DNA from: Actinomycetes bacterium
GTDB taxonomy: Bacteria; Actinomycetota; Thermoleophilia; Gaiellales; Gaiellaceae
Assembly (NCBI GenBank): GCA_025964535.1
Contig: JAOPYX010000003.1
Coordinates: 1-41,722, forward strand
Length of the DNA: 41,722 nucleotides
Direction of reading: 5' to 3'
Under the pieces are notes generated by a model. It made no database searches, was not told the origin of the DNA, and worked only from the letters and a program-made list of their open reading frames with translations. A program made the translations under genes and the position numbers. Shown here piece by piece: positions 31,675 through 40,515 of this stretch; the stretch's first letter is position 1; each line of letters starts with the position of its first letter.

Positions 31675-32810
31675 TCCCAGAGACCGAGTACGCCGAGCGG
31701 CGCGAGAAGCTGGCCGAGCGCATGCAGGAGCAGGGCATCGACGCGCTGTTCCTTCCGCCCTCGTCGGACCTCGAGTATCTGACGGGTCTCGAACGCGACC
31801 TGCCGAGCTTCGGCCAGAGCTCCTACGCGCACGGCTGGGTGACCGGCGTCTTCTTCGCGCCCGGCCGCGAGCCGCTCTACGTGCTGCCGCGGATGTTCGT
31901 CGCCTTCCACCTCTGGGGCAACGAGCCCGCCAACCTGATCACGGTGAACGAGGCCGACGACGGGCGCGCGCTGTTCGGGAAAGCGACCGCGTCGCTCGGC
32001 AAGGTCGGACGGCTCGGCATCGGGGCACGCACGTGGGGCGAGTCCGTGCTGGAGCTGCAGCAGGCGCTGCCGGGCGCAGAGGTCGTCACCGCTACGCCGC
32101 TCGTGAACGAGCTGCGGCGGGTGAAGTCGGCGAACGAGCTCGCATTGATGACGACCGCGTGCGGGATCGTCGACGAGGCGATGGCCGCAACGGCCGAGAA
32201 GGTGCGGCCGGGCGTGACCATGGCAGACCTCGCGGAGGAGGTCGAGCACCAGATGCGCATCCGCGGGTCGCGGACGCCCTCGTTCCCGACGCACATCTTC
32301 TCGTACGGCTACGAGCGCTCGCACGACTCGCAGGCGGCGAGCGGGCTCGAGCCGATCGCAGAGGGCGAGGCCGTGATGTTCGACTTCGGCGCCGTCCACG
32401 CCGGGTACTGCTCCGACTTCGGCCGCACGATCGTCTGCGGTGAGCCGCACCCCGAGTACGCGCACGCGTACGAGGTGATGCTGGCCGCGCAGGAGGCGGG
32501 CCGCGCGGCGGCAGTGCCGGGCGCCCTCGCGTGCGAGGTGAACGCAGCGTGCCGTGCGCCGATCGAGGAGGCGGGATTCGGTGAGTTCTTCCGCCACCGC
32601 ATGGGTCACGGCATCGGTCTCGACGTCCACGAGCAGCCGTTCATCTCCGTCGAGGACCGGACGCCGCTCGAGGCGGGCATGACGTTCACCGACGAGCCTT
32701 CGATCCTCTGGGACGGGCACTTCGCCGTGCGGATCGAGGACGTCGTCGTCTGCGCCGAAGGTGGCGGGCACATGCTGAACGAGCTCTCGGGCGAGCTGGT
32801 CGGGACGTAG
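31671..32810 (+). CDS. M24 family metallopeptidase (Xaa-Pro peptidase/creatinase-like)
   Basis: 379-aa protein of the pita-bread fold: a creatinase N-terminal domain (1-130; IDALFLPPSSDLEYLTGLER) and a catalytic M24 domain. All five dinuclear-metal ligands are present: Asp238, Asp249, His313 (HRMGHGIGLDVHE), Glu342 and Glu356. It is therefore likely an active Xaa-Pro aminopeptidase/prolidase rather than the metal-free creatinase branch. It is cytoplasmic. GAAGGAG 5 nt before the GTG is a strong ribosome site, even though the start overlaps the ATPase stop. In context it should cleave imported proline-type dipeptides or a related amide before oxidation by the FAD enzyme. Confidence 0.93.
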   Translation: MIPETEYAERREKLAERMQEQGIDALFLPPSSDLEYLTGLERDLPSFGQSSYAHGWVTGVFFAPGREPLYVLPRMFVAFHLWGNEPANLITVNEADDGRALFGKATASLGKVGRLGIGARTWGESVLELQQALPGAEVVTATPLVNELRRVKSANELALMTTACGIVDEAMAATAEKVRPGVTMADLAEEVEHQMRIRGSRTPSFPTHIFSYGYERSHDSQAASGLEPIAEGEAVMFDFGAVHAGYCSDFGRTIVCGEPHPEYAHAYEVMLAAQEAGRAAAVPGALACEVNAACRAPIEEAGFGEFFRHRMGHGIGLDVHEQPFISVEDRTPLEAGMTFTDEPSILWDGHFAVRIEDVVVCAEGGGHMLNELSGELVGT

Positions 32811-32819
32811 GAGGCGTCG

Positions 32820-32825
32820 TACACT
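32820..32825 (+). promoter_or_regulatory. Candidate -10 (TACACT) for a leaderless gene
   Basis: TACACT ends 5 nt before the GTG at 32831. As at 3726, the spacing would put the transcript start at the start codon, and no ribosome site is suitably placed. No -35 is clear. Confidence 0.35.
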
Positions 32826-32830
32826 CGGGC

Positions 32831-33160
32831 GTGACCGCGTTCTGGATCTGCGCCGGAGTAACAGAAGCAAGCGCACTCGTCAGCCTCGGGTTCTCGGTCG
32901 CCGCGGTGGTCGCTGCTCACGACCAGGCCCGAGCCAATGCGATGTATGCCTCGTCGCGCAGTGTGGCCCTGGCTGTCGTGAGTCTCGTGCCTCTATTCAG
33001 TCAGACACGATCGTCGCTTCTCACCATCGCTCTCGCCATGGTGATCGTTCAGGCGCTCGATGCGGTGGTTGGGGCGACCATTCACGATCGGATGAAGACG
33101 TTCGGGCCTGCGTCACTTGGAATGCTCAACCTGGCGGTGCTCGTGTGGTTCCTCGTTTGA
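32831..33160 (+). CDS. Small four-helix membrane protein, function unknown
   Basis: 109-aa hydrophobic protein starting at GTG. Membrane segments are about 5-28 (WICAGVTEASALVSLGFSVA), 42-58 (SVALAVVSLVPLFSQ), 62-84 (LLTIALAMVIVQALDAVVGA) and 92-109 (GPASLGMLNLAVLVWFLV), with a short basic loop before the last. The third segment with conserved-looking Asp (QALDAVVG) and the IHDR loop recall the DUF4267-type or NADH-like small membrane proteins, but I cannot assign a family with confidence. It stands alone behind a leaderless-type promoter and ahead of a convergent hairpin. Confidence 0.6.
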   Translation: MTAFWICAGVTEASALVSLGFSVAAVVAAHDQARANAMYASSRSVALAVVSLVPLFSQTRSSLLTIALAMVIVQALDAVVGATIHDRMKTFGPASLGMLNLAVLVWFLV

Positions 33161-33176
33161 GCCCGCCTTGCCAAGC

Positions 33177-33202
33177 GGTGGAGGGGCCGAGGCCCCTCCA
33201 CC
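33177..33202. terminator. Strong hairpin at convergent gene junction
   Basis: Arms GGTGGAGGGGC (33177-33187) and GCCCCTCCACC (33192-33202) pair perfectly around a four-base loop. It sits in the 66-nt gap between the small membrane protein (plus) and the beta-helix glycosidase (minus); a symmetric structure without T-run, suited to stopping both transcripts or protecting their 3' ends. Confidence 0.6.
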
Positions 33203-33226
33203 GGTGCAGACTCTCGCCGGGCGTAT

Positions 33227-35320
33227 CTACCAGGCGGAGGGTGGCGGCGGCGTAACGAGCGGCGGCCGGTCGTCGCACGTGATCGTGTTCGGCAGCTCCC
33301 ACGCTGCGAGCCACGGGCCAGTCGTTCCGCCGCCGTCGTTGCCGCCGAGGTCGGTCACGGAGAACTCCGAGCCCGACGGCGTGAAGTGGAACGAGCCGCA
33401 GTTGTTGATCCCGACCGCACCGACATGGCGGGCGTCGACGTCTTGGAACGATGCCCCGCCGGCGACGCGTGCGCTCAGCACCGAGGTCCCCGTCCCGTCG
33501 ACGTGGATGTGTGCGAAGTGCACGTTCGAGATCGAGTAGAGGTCCTTCACGGGCCAGTCCGACACGAGCATGATCGCGTTGTAGGTGCTCTGGAGGAAGT
33601 TGTCGCCCGTCACCTGAATGTCTGCCGTGAGCGAGCCTTCGAGCGCATAGAGCCAGATCGCGCCGAGGCCGATCTTCCAGTTGAGCTCGAACGTGCCGGC
33701 CCGCACGGTCGTGTTGTCGGCGAACGCGAGGGTCCCGGCGAACGGGGTCGATCCGAAGCGCGAGCCGGCGTGGAGGCCACTACCCTCGCGCACCGGGTCG
33801 GCTACGACGTTGCTCGAGACCGTGTTGTTTCGACCGCCGTAGACGGCGATCCCGTTGGCGAGCACCGGGCTCTGGATCGTGTTGTGGTCGAAGGTGTTGT
33901 TCGCGTCCACGATCCCCGGGCTCCCGCCGACCGCTTCCGACCACATCGCCATCGCGTCGTCGCCCGTGTTGCGGAACAGGGAGTTCTCGACCCTCGAGCT
34001 CGTCACGCCCTGGTGGAAGTTCACGCCGTCCGCGATCTGGTCTGTGACCACGGTGTTCGCGATCGTCACGTTGTTCATCGGCCCGTCGAGCCAGATGCCG
34101 ACCTTCGTGTGGTGGACGTAGAGCGCGTCGATGGTCGAGTTGCTGAGTGCGCCGCCGATGCCGTTCACCTGGTCGGTGTCGATGCGCTCGCGGACGTCAC
34201 CCTCGATCGCGAAGTCCGAGAGGTGCACGTCGCTGCTCCCCCCGTCGGCCGCGTACTTCCCGTAGAAGCCGACCCCCGTGTGGACAGAGCCGTCCGGCGC
34301 GGGCGCGTCGAGCGTGACCTGATGGCCTTTGACGATCGACCACCAGCTGCCGGCACCCTGGATCGTCACGTGGTCGACGACGATGTGCCTGTTGACCTGG
34401 AACGTGCCGGCGGGGATGAACACGGTCTTGTGCGACAGCTTCGCCGCGAGGATCGCCAGGTCGAACGCACGGGCAGAATCGCGACTGCCCGTGGGATCGG
34501 CGCCGAACTTGGTAACGGAGAGGGAGCCCTCCGGCTGCGCTGCCGGCCCGTCGACCTGCTGGAAGTCGGCGAGATCGATGATGGCCCACGCCGCGTTCGT
34601 GTCGGCCGGCACCGCCAGACGCACGACGTCTCCCGCTCTATAGGTCGTGCCGAGCAGCACGCGCTGCTCGTCGTAGAAGTGCGTCGGCCGGAACGGCGTC
34701 GTCACCGTCGGCGTGGGGGTCGTCGCGGCAGGAACGCACGAGCACTCGGTGATCCACCAATCCGGGTGCAGGAGGCCCACCCTCGGATCGTTCGTGAACG
34801 GATACTGGCTGTAGAGGTACGAGTACTTCGAGGTCAGCGTGATCGTCTGCGGATGCGTGTTGTTGTTTCCCTCCCCGTCGCCGTGGTTGTCGACGGCCAC
34901 GGTGAGCGGCGCGTCGATTCCCCCGCCGGACGGCGCGTCCGGGAGCGAGTAGCGGATCGTCACCGCGTTCGCCGGCCGCGTGAGCGTGAACGCGACGTAC
35001 TGCCCCGCCGTGAGCTTGACGGCCTGCCGGCCCGACGCTTCGCCGGAGAGGGTGTAGGCCGACGTGTCGAACGGGAGGATCGAGCCGTTCGTCGCGGCGT
35101 TCTCGGCCTCCTGCTCGGCGATCCCGAGGCGGGCGCCGCGGCCGGCGACGAGCGACGGGTCGATCGCCGCGACGGTCTCGTGCGCGGCCGCTCTCGTGGT
35201 GCGGGGGCCGGCGGCGCCCGAGGAGGCCGCTGCGAGCGCGACGACCGCGACTGCCGCGACCGCGAAGCTGCGCCGGCGGTACGGGGCGGTGCCGTTCCTG
35301 CCAGGTCCCAGATGAGCCAT
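33227..35320 (-). CDS. Secreted beta-helix glycosidase, GH87-like (alpha-1,3-glucanase type)
   Basis: 697-aa exported protein. A Tat/Sec-type signal (PYRRRSFAVAAVAVVALAAA) covers about residues 13-40. Residues 70-270 form a CBM35/6-like module (ASGRQAVKLTAGQYVAFTLT, IDLADFQQV) with an insert carrying two cysteines (CSC). Residues 275-690 form a right-handed parallel beta-helix starting SVTKFGADPTGSRDSARAFD. Candidate catalytic acids are Asp431 in ADGVNFH and Asp454/455 in NTGDD; this arrangement resembles GH87 mycodextranase/alpha-1,3-glucanase. It would act outside the cell on alpha-glucan, for example of fungal walls. It is a paralogue of the next gene but lacks the C-terminal tail. A promoter and AAAGGA ribosome site precede the ATG. 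Confidence 0.8.
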   Translation of the reverse strand: MAHLGPGRNGTAPYRRRSFAVAAVAVVALAAASSGAAGPRTTRAAAHETVAAIDPSLVAGRGARLGIAEQEAENAATNGSILPFDTSAYTLSGEASGRQAVKLTAGQYVAFTLTRPANAVTIRYSLPDAPSGGGIDAPLTVAVDNHGDGEGNNNTHPQTITLTSKYSYLYSQYPFTNDPRVGLLHPDWWITECSCVPAATTPTPTVTTPFRPTHFYDEQRVLLGTTYRAGDVVRLAVPADTNAAWAIIDLADFQQVDGPAAQPEGSLSVTKFGADPTGSRDSARAFDLAILAAKLSHKTVFIPAGTFQVNRHIVVDHVTIQGAGSWWSIVKGHQVTLDAPAPDGSVHTGVGFYGKYAADGGSSDVHLSDFAIEGDVRERIDTDQVNGIGGALSNSTIDALYVHHTKVGIWLDGPMNNVTIANTVVTDQIADGVNFHQGVTSSRVENSLFRNTGDDAMAMWSEAVGGSPGIVDANNTFDHNTIQSPVLANGIAVYGGRNNTVSSNVVADPVREGSGLHAGSRFGSTPFAGTLAFADNTTVRAGTFELNWKIGLGAIWLYALEGSLTADIQVTGDNFLQSTYNAIMLVSDWPVKDLYSISNVHFAHIHVDGTGTSVLSARVAGGASFQDVDARHVGAVGINNCGSFHFTPSGSEFSVTDLGGNDGGGTTGPWLAAWELPNTITCDDRPPLVTPPPPSAW

Positions 35321-35381
35321 CAGAGGTTCCTTTCGAACAGGAGGACGCGGACTTTCGTTTTTCTAATCGAATATTGCGACT

Positions 35382-35411
35382 TTCATACAACTTCTTGCAA
35401 TCCGCTGTCAA
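35382..35411 (-). promoter_or_regulatory. Sigma-70 promoter for the minus-strand glycosidase
   Basis: On the minus strand, perfect -35 TTGACA (35406-35411), 18-nt spacer, -10-like TATGAA (35382-35387), about 60 nt before the ATG at 35320. The 173-bp region between the two glycosidase genes is markedly AT-richer than its surroundings and has ATTGC (35373-35377)/GCAAT (35397-35401) inverted arms flanking the -10, possibly an operator. Confidence 0.5.
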
Positions 35412-35493
35412 GTATGTAACCGTACCCGCGCCTTGCGGCAGGCAGAGGAGCCGGCGACGAAGCCGGCACGTCCTTCAGGAAAGAGGTCGTTGC

Positions 35494-38400
35494 ATGTCGC
35501 ACATGCCAGCACCTTCCCGGTCGCCCGGTCGGCGAGCCAGCCTCAGGAGGCTCGCCCTGGTCGGCGCGATGGCGCTCATGACGGTCGGAGGAGCAGGGGC
35601 CGCCGCCGCCGCAACCGGCGGGGTGGGCGCGTCCCTGCCCTACACCGAGCTCCAAGCCGAGAGCGCCGCCACGAACGGCACCGTGATCGGCCCGAGCTAC
35701 ACCTACGGCCAGCTTGCCGACGAGGCGTCCGGCCGCAAGGCGGTGACGCTCTCGGGAACGGGTCAATACGTCGAGTTCACCCTGCCCTCGACGGCCAACT
35801 CGATCGTCTTCCGCTACAGCATCCCGGACACGGCGAGCGGCTCGGTCTACACGGCGCCGATCGCCCTGTACATCAACGGGACGAAGAACCGTGACTTCAC
35901 GCTGACCAACGCGTACAGCTGGTACTACGGCGGCTATCCCTTCACGAACAGCCCGGGGAGCAACCCGCATCACTTCTACGACGAGGTGCACGCGCTGTTG
36001 CCCTCGATGGCTGCCGGGACGAAGGTCCGCCTCCAGGTCGACACGGCGGGCGCGTCGTCGTACACGATCGACTTCGCGGACTTCGAGCAAGTGGCTGCCC
36101 CGATCGCGCAGCCGGGCGGATCGGTGTCGGTGACGACCTACGGCGCGGACGCCGGCGGTGTCAACGACTCCACGTCAGCCTTCAACCAGGCGATCGCGGC
36201 CGCCGGAGCAGGCGGCACGGTCTGGATCCCGCAGGGCACCTTCAAGGTGACCCAGCACGTCATCGTCAACAACGTGACCGTCACGGGCGCGGGCATGTGG
36301 TACGCGAACGTCTCCGGGAACGGCGTGGGCTTCTACGGGAACTACGCACCGTCTCCGAGCTCGGGCGTCCACCTCTCCAACTTCGCCATCACCGGCGATG
36401 TGCAGGAGCGCAACGACGGCGCGCAGGTGAACGGCATCGGCGGTGCGCTCGCCAATTCGACGGTCTCGGACATCTGGATCGAGCACACCAAGGTCGGCGC
36501 GTGGATGGACGGCCCGTTCGACGGGCTGACCTTCACCCGGATGCGGATCCGCGACCAGACGGCGGACGGCGTCAACTTCCACAACGGCATCACGCACTCC
36601 ACCGTGACGCAGAGCGATCTCCGCAACCTCGGCGACGACGGTCTCGCAACGTGGTCCGAGACGAACGCCGACGCGTTCGACACGTTCAGCTTCAACACGG
36701 TTCAGTACCCGATTCTGGCCAACGGGATCGCGATCTACGGCGGTCACGACAACACCGTGAGCGACAACCGGGTCGTCGACGCGGGCCTGACACAGGGCGG
36801 TGGGATCCACGTCGCACAGCGCTTCAACTCGACGCCCCTCGGCCTGACGACGGTGACGCGCAACACGCTGATCCGCGACGGAAGCCTCGACCCGAACTGG
36901 CAGTTCGGCGTCGGCGCGCTCTGGTTCGACGCCCGCGACGCCGCGATGAGCGGCACCGTGAACGTCGACCAGATCGTCATCCAGCAGAGCCCGTACGAGG
37001 CGATCCAGTTCGTCTCCGGCTCGAGCATCACGAACGTGAACATCTCGAACGCGAGCATCGCGAGCGTCGGCACGTTCGTCGTGCAGGAGCAGGTCGGCGG
37101 CTCGGCCAAGTTCACGAACGTCGTCGCCACACAGGTGCTCGGCCCGGCCGGCCAGTACAACTGCGGCGTCGGCTTCACGGTCATCGACGGCGGCGGCAAC
37201 TCCGGCTGGAACACGACCTACTGCGGGCCGTGGCCCACGCCGCCGAACCCGCCTCCCGTGGGCGTCTCGGCAACCCCGACGGGGCTGAGCTTCGGCTCGC
37301 AGACAACGGGGACCACGAGCGGCGCACAGGCGGTCACCGTGACGAACTCGGGCAGCAGCGCAGTCAGCGTGTCCGGTGTGTCGATCACAGGCGACTACGG
37401 GCAGACGAACACCTGCGGGTCGAGCATCGGGGCAGGCGCTTCGTGCACCGTCAGCGTGACGTTCCATCCGACGGCCAACGGCACCCGGACGGGAACGCTC
37501 ACCGTCTCGACGAGTGACCCCAGCGGACCGACGACCGTGAGCCTCACCGGAACGGGCACCGCGCCCGGGCCGGCGCTCTCGGCATCGCCGGCGAGCCTGG
37601 CGTTCGCGTCGACGGTGGTCGGTACGACGACGGCAGCGCAGTCGACGACTCTGTCGAACAACGGGACGTCGACGGCGACGATCAGCTCCATCGCCGCGAG
37701 CGGGGACTTCGCGCAGACGAACAACTGCGGGACGAGCCTCGCGGTCGGAGCCAGCTGCACCATCAACGTGACGTTCACACCGACGGCAGCCGGTGCCCGC
37801 ACCGGTTCGGTCACCGTCACGAGCAACGCCGTGAACACTCCGACGACCATCTCGCTGTCGGGCAGTGGCATCGGCACGACGACGAACGTCGCGCTGAACC
37901 AGCCGACCTCGGCGAGCAGCTCCGTCAACAACGCGCAGACGCCGAACCTCGCAGTCGACGGAAACGCGAGCAGCTACTGGGAAAGCGCGAACGGCAGCTT
38001 CCCGCAGTGGCTGCAGGTCGATCTCGGCTCGGCTCTGTCGATCGGCAAGGTCGTGCTGAAGCTCCCGCCGTCCACGGCGTGGGGCGCACGGACGCAGACG
38101 CTGTCCGTCCAGGGCAGCACGAACGGGACGACGTTCACGACGCTCGTGAACTCGGCGAGCTACACGTTCGACACGGTAACCGGCAACACGGTGACGATCA
38201 CGTTCGCCGCGTCGTCGCAGCGCTACGTCCGGATCAACATCACGGCGAACACCGGTTGGGCGGCCGGCCAGGTCTCCGAGCTGGAGGTGTACCCGGCGGG
38301 CGGTGGCGGTGGCACGAGCGCGACGCTCTCCACCAACCCGTCGAGCCTCACGTTCGGCAGCACGACCGTAGGCGCGACGAGCGCGTCGCAGTCGGTGACG

Positions 38401-39051
38401 GTGACGAACACCGGCAATGCGGCGGCGTCGGTGACGTCGATCGTGGCGAGCGGCGACTTCGCGCAGACGAACACGTGCGGATCGAGCATCGCCGCCGGCG
38501 CCAGCTGCTCCATCACCGTGACCTTCACGCCGACGGCGAGCGGGACTCGCACGGGCTCGGTCACGATCACGAGCAGCGCCGTCAACAGCCCGACGTCGAT
38601 CTCGCTCTCGGGAACCGGCGCGGCGTCCAACACAAATCTCGCACTCGGCAAGACGATGAGCGCGAGTAGCTCGGTAAACGGGGCGCAAACCCCGAACTAC
38701 GCCAACGACAACAACACCAGCTCCTACTGGGAGAGCGCGAACAACACCTTCCCGCAGTGGCTGCAGGTGGATCTCGCTGCATCGACGAGCGTCAGCAGGA
38801 TCGTCGTCACGCTGCCGCCGTCGACGTCTTGGGCAACTCGCACGCAGACACTGAGTGTCTTGGGAAGCATCGACGGAACGACGTTCACCACGGTGGTTGC
38901 ATCGGCCGGGTACACGTTCAATCCCGCGACCGGCAACACGGTGACGATCACGTTCGGCGCAACGAGCCAGCGGTATCTGCGCCTGAACTTCACTGCCAAC
39001 ACCGGCTGGCCCGCCGGCCAGGCGTCGGAGTTCCAGGTGTACACCAGCTAG
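35494..39051 (+). CDS. Secreted multidomain GH87-like glycosidase with HYDIN and discoidin domains
   Basis: 1185-aa exported enzyme. The signal peptide is about residues 1-45 ([20 protein letters not shown]). A CBM35/6-like module (50-205; [20 protein letters not shown]) precedes the beta-helix (about 208-585), which has candidate acids Asp358 in ADGVNFH and Asp381/382 in NLGDD, the same spacing as in the neighbouring paralogue. After a Pro linker ([12 protein letters not shown]) come HYDIN-like domains at about 590-690, 693-798 and 943-1045, each with an N(T/N)CG...GASC cysteine pair, and discoidin (F5/8 type C) domains at about 800-935 and 1048-1185. These probably bind polysaccharide. The ATG at 35494 has AGAGG upstream. 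Likely target: fungal or bacterial alpha-1,3-glucan. Confidence 0.82.
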   Translation: MSHMPAPSRSPGRRASLRRLALVGAMALMTVGGAGAAAAATGGVGASLPYTELQAESAATNGTVIGPSYTYGQLADEASGRKAVTLSGTGQYVEFTLPSTANSIVFRYSIPDTASGSVYTAPIALYINGTKNRDFTLTNAYSWYYGGYPFTNSPGSNPHHFYDEVHALLPSMAAGTKVRLQVDTAGASSYTIDFADFEQVAAPIAQPGGSVSVTTYGADAGGVNDSTSAFNQAIAAAGAGGTVWIPQGTFKVTQHVIVNNVTVTGAGMWYANVSGNGVGFYGNYAPSPSSGVHLSNFAITGDVQERNDGAQVNGIGGALANSTVSDIWIEHTKVGAWMDGPFDGLTFTRMRIRDQTADGVNFHNGITHSTVTQSDLRNLGDDGLATWSETNADAFDTFSFNTVQYPILANGIAIYGGHDNTVSDNRVVDAGLTQGGGIHVAQRFNSTPLGLTTVTRNTLIRDGSLDPNWQFGVGALWFDARDAAMSGTVNVDQIVIQQSPYEAIQFVSGSSITNVNISNASIASVGTFVVQEQVGGSAKFTNVVATQVLGPAGQYNCGVGFTVIDGGGNSGWNTTYCGPWPTPPNPPPVGVSATPTGLSFGSQTTGTTSGAQAVTVTNSGSSAVSVSGVSITGDYGQTNTCGSSIGAGASCTVSVTFHPTANGTRTGTLTVSTSDPSGPTTVSLTGTGTAPGPALSASPASLAFASTVVGTTTAAQSTTLSNNGTSTATISSIAASGDFAQTNNCGTSLAVGASCTINVTFTPTAAGARTGSVTVTSNAVNTPTTISLSGSGIGTTTNVALNQPTSASSSVNNAQTPNLAVDGNASSYWESANGSFPQWLQVDLGSALSIGKVVLKLPPSTAWGARTQTLSVQGSTNGTTFTTLVNSASYTFDTVTGNTVTITFAASSQRYVRINITANTGWAAGQVSELEVYPAGGGGGTSATLSTNPSSLTFGSTTVGATSASQSVTVTNTGNAAASVTSIVASGDFAQTNTCGSSIAAGASCSITVTFTPTASGTRTGSVTITSSAVNSPTSISLSGTGAASNTNLALGKTMSASSSVNGAQTPNYANDNNTSSYWESANNTFPQWLQVDLAASTSVSRIVVTLPPSTSWATRTQTLSVLGSIDGTTFTTVVASAGYTFNPATGNTVTITFGATSQRYLRLNFTANTGWPAGQASEFQVYTS
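37576..39048 (+). repeat. Duplicated HYDIN-discoidin module with exact 750-nt period
   Basis: The module at about 37576-38295 is repeated at 38326-39048. Three anchor points (module start Leu codon, the FPQWLQVDL motif at 37999/38749, and the terminal VY at 38290/39040) are all exactly 750 nt apart, so the copies are collinear without net insertion. An extra HYDIN copy precedes them from about 37264. Confidence 0.85.
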
Positions 39052-39061
39052 GGCTGCAGAA

Positions 39062-39098
39062 CCGTGTCGCCGGGAGCCCCGAGCTCCCGGCGACACGG
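39062..39098 (+). terminator. Perfect 16-bp hairpin after the glycosidase gene
   Basis: Arms at 39062-39077 and 39083-39098 are perfectly complementary with loop CCCGA, 10 nt after the stop codon. No T-run follows (GGCCCC), so it is a strong 3' stabiliser or a factor-assisted terminator. Confidence 0.7.
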
Positions 39099-39164
39099 GC
39101 CCCACGCCGACTAACAGAGGCGTCCGGTGGGCAGGCTCGACGGAAGCGATATGAGAGCTCTGAG

Positions 39165-39659
39165 ATGATCGAGGTCGTCCGCGGCGACATCACGGAGCAG
39201 GACGTCGACGCGATCGTCAACGCAGCGAATTCGACCCTGCTCGGCGGCGGTGGGGTGGACGGCGCAATCCATCGCGCGGCAGGCCCGACCCTCCTCGCGG
39301 AGTGCCGGCTGCTCGGCGGCTGCGAGACCGGCGACGCGAAGGCGACGGCGGCGGGCAACCTCCCGGCGCGCTATGTCATCCACACCGTCGGCCCGGTGTG
39401 GAGCGGCGGCGGCGAGGGCGAGCCGGAGCTCCTGGCGTCGTGTCATCGCCGCTCGCTCGAGGTGGCCGCGTCGCTCGGCTGCAGAACGGTCGCGTTCCCG
39501 GCGATCTCGACCGGCGCGTACGGCTATCCCGTGGAGCTCGCCGCGCCGGTTGCGATCGCGGCCGTGCGGGCGGCGCAAGGGCCGCCGGTCGAGGTCGTGC
39601 GCTTCGTGCTCCACAGCGCGTGGGATCTCGACGTGTTCCGGCGAGCGGTCGCCAGTTAG
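39165..39659 (+). CDS. Macro-domain protein (O-acetyl-ADP-ribose deacetylase type)
   Basis: 164-aa single macro domain. It carries all signature stretches of the MacroD/YmdB group: [49 protein letters not shown] and [12 protein letters not shown]. These build the ADP-ribose pocket, with the Asn in VNAAN and the Asp in GVDGAIH being catalytic-site residues. It should remove ADP-ribose or O-acetyl groups from ADP-ribose derivatives. Start ATG 39165; no strong ribosome site is visible, and an earlier in-frame start is unlikely because of the terminator upstream. It is convergent with the efflux permease. No toxin or ADP-ribosyltransferase is nearby. Confidence 0.93.
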   Translation: MIEVVRGDITEQDVDAIVNAANSTLLGGGGVDGAIHRAAGPTLLAECRLLGGCETGDAKATAAGNLPARYVIHTVGPVWSGGGEGEPELLASCHRRSLEVAASLGCRTVAFPAISTGAYGYPVELAAPVAIAAVRAAQGPPVEVVRFVLHSAWDLDVFRRAVAS

Positions 39660-39729
39660 AAGCTCTGAGGACGCCGCAGCGCGTGCACAGCGCGGCCCCG
39701 CGGCCCGTGCTTGTTCTGTTAGAGCTTCT
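39658..39729. repeat. Inverted repeat bracketing the convergent macro/permease junction
   Basis: AGAAGCTCT (39658-39666) and AGAGCTTCT (39721-39729) are perfect inverse copies spanning the whole 70-nt intergenic gap, with a small GC hairpin (GCGGCCCCGC) inside. In RNA it forms a long-range stem, probably a bidirectional 3' end element. The left arm begins inside the macro stop codon. Confidence 0.5.
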
Positions 39730-40515
39730 TTAGTCGACCGCGCGTCGGTAGAAGCCGCGCACGCCGATCGCGAGCAGCGCGACGATCGCGAGCGGCATCA
39801 CCGTCAGGCAGATCCACACGGCGATGTGAGGGACGCCGGGGACGAGGGCGGCGCGCAATCCCTCGCTCGCGTAGGTCATCGGATTGGCGGCCGTCACGAT
39901 CTGGAACCAACGCAGCCTGTCGAGCGACGGCCACGGGTACTGGCTGCAGCCGGTGAAGAGGAGCGGCGTGAAGACGAGCGAGAAGACGATGTTGATGCTC
40001 GCGGGCTTGACGGCGGTGCCGAGCACGAGCCCGAGACATGCGCCGAGGACGGAGGCGAGGACGAGCACGGCGAGGAACAGGGGAAGCGCGCTCCAGCGCC
40101 ATGGGATCGAGCCGAGAACGAGGACTCCGATCGGGATCATGAGCACGGTCGCGGCGAGCGCCCGGAGCGTTGCGAAGATGACCTTCTCGGCGGCGACGAG
40201 CCCGGTGTCGATCGGCGCGAGCAGGCGATCCTCGATCTCCTTCGTCCAGCCGAACTCGATCACGAGCGGGAAGGCGAGCGCCTGCATCCCGGTGACCACT
40301 GCCGTCAGTGCGAGCAGGCCGGGGAAGAGCAGATCTGCGTAGCCGGGGCGCGTGTAGCCGAGCGAGCCGAGCACCTTTCCGAAGACGAAGAGCAGGAAGA
40401 GCGGTTGCAGGATCACCTGCGCGAGGAACGCCGGCAGCTCGCGCCAGGTGACGTAGAGGTCGCGTCGCAGGATCGCCAGGAAGGCCGCTGCCTGGTTGTG
40501 ACTCCGCTCGTTCAT
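39730..40515 (-). CDS. ABC-2 type efflux permease (DrrB-like)
   Basis: 261-aa membrane protein with about six helices (PAFLAQVILQPLFLLFVFGK, LLALTAVVTGMQALAFPLVI, ATVLMIPIGVLVLGSIP, LFLAVLVLASVLGACLGLVL, INIVFSLVFTPLLF, VWICLTVMPLAIVALLAIGV). FGWTKEIEDRLLAPIDTGLV is the conserved ABC-2 cytoplasmic loop. It pairs with the ATPase just upstream; the ATG overlaps its stop (ATGA). DrrAB-type systems export antibiotics or lipids; the substrate is unknown. Confidence 0.92.
   Translation of the reverse strand: MNERSHNQAAAFLAILRRDLYVTWRELPAFLAQVILQPLFLLFVFGKVLGSLGYTRPGYADLLFPGLLALTAVVTGMQALAFPLVIEFGWTKEIEDRLLAPIDTGLVAAEKVIFATLRALAATVLMIPIGVLVLGSIPWRWSALPLFLAVLVLASVLGACLGLVLGTAVKPASINIVFSLVFTPLLFTGCSQYPWPSLDRLRWFQIVTAANPMTYASEGLRAALVPGVPHIAVWICLTVMPLAIVALLAIGVRGFYRRAVD

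Noticed and set aside
31671-32810. Calling the M24 protein creatinase
   Set aside because: All five metal ligands of active metallopeptidases are present, whereas creatinases lack the metal site, so Xaa-Pro peptidase is preferred.
37264-39048. Repeated sequence considered as an insertion element
   Set aside because: The repeats are in-frame domain duplications inside one gene; there is no transposase or terminal inverted repeat.
36175-39105. 976-codon minus-strand frame opposite the large glycosidase
   Set aside because: Repetitive Arg/Ala translation generated by the Thr/Ser-rich coding strand; no start signal or motif.
39658-39729. Inverted arms considered as attachment site or IS ends
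   Set aside because: Only 72 nt long with no coding content; a transcript 3' structure is simpler.
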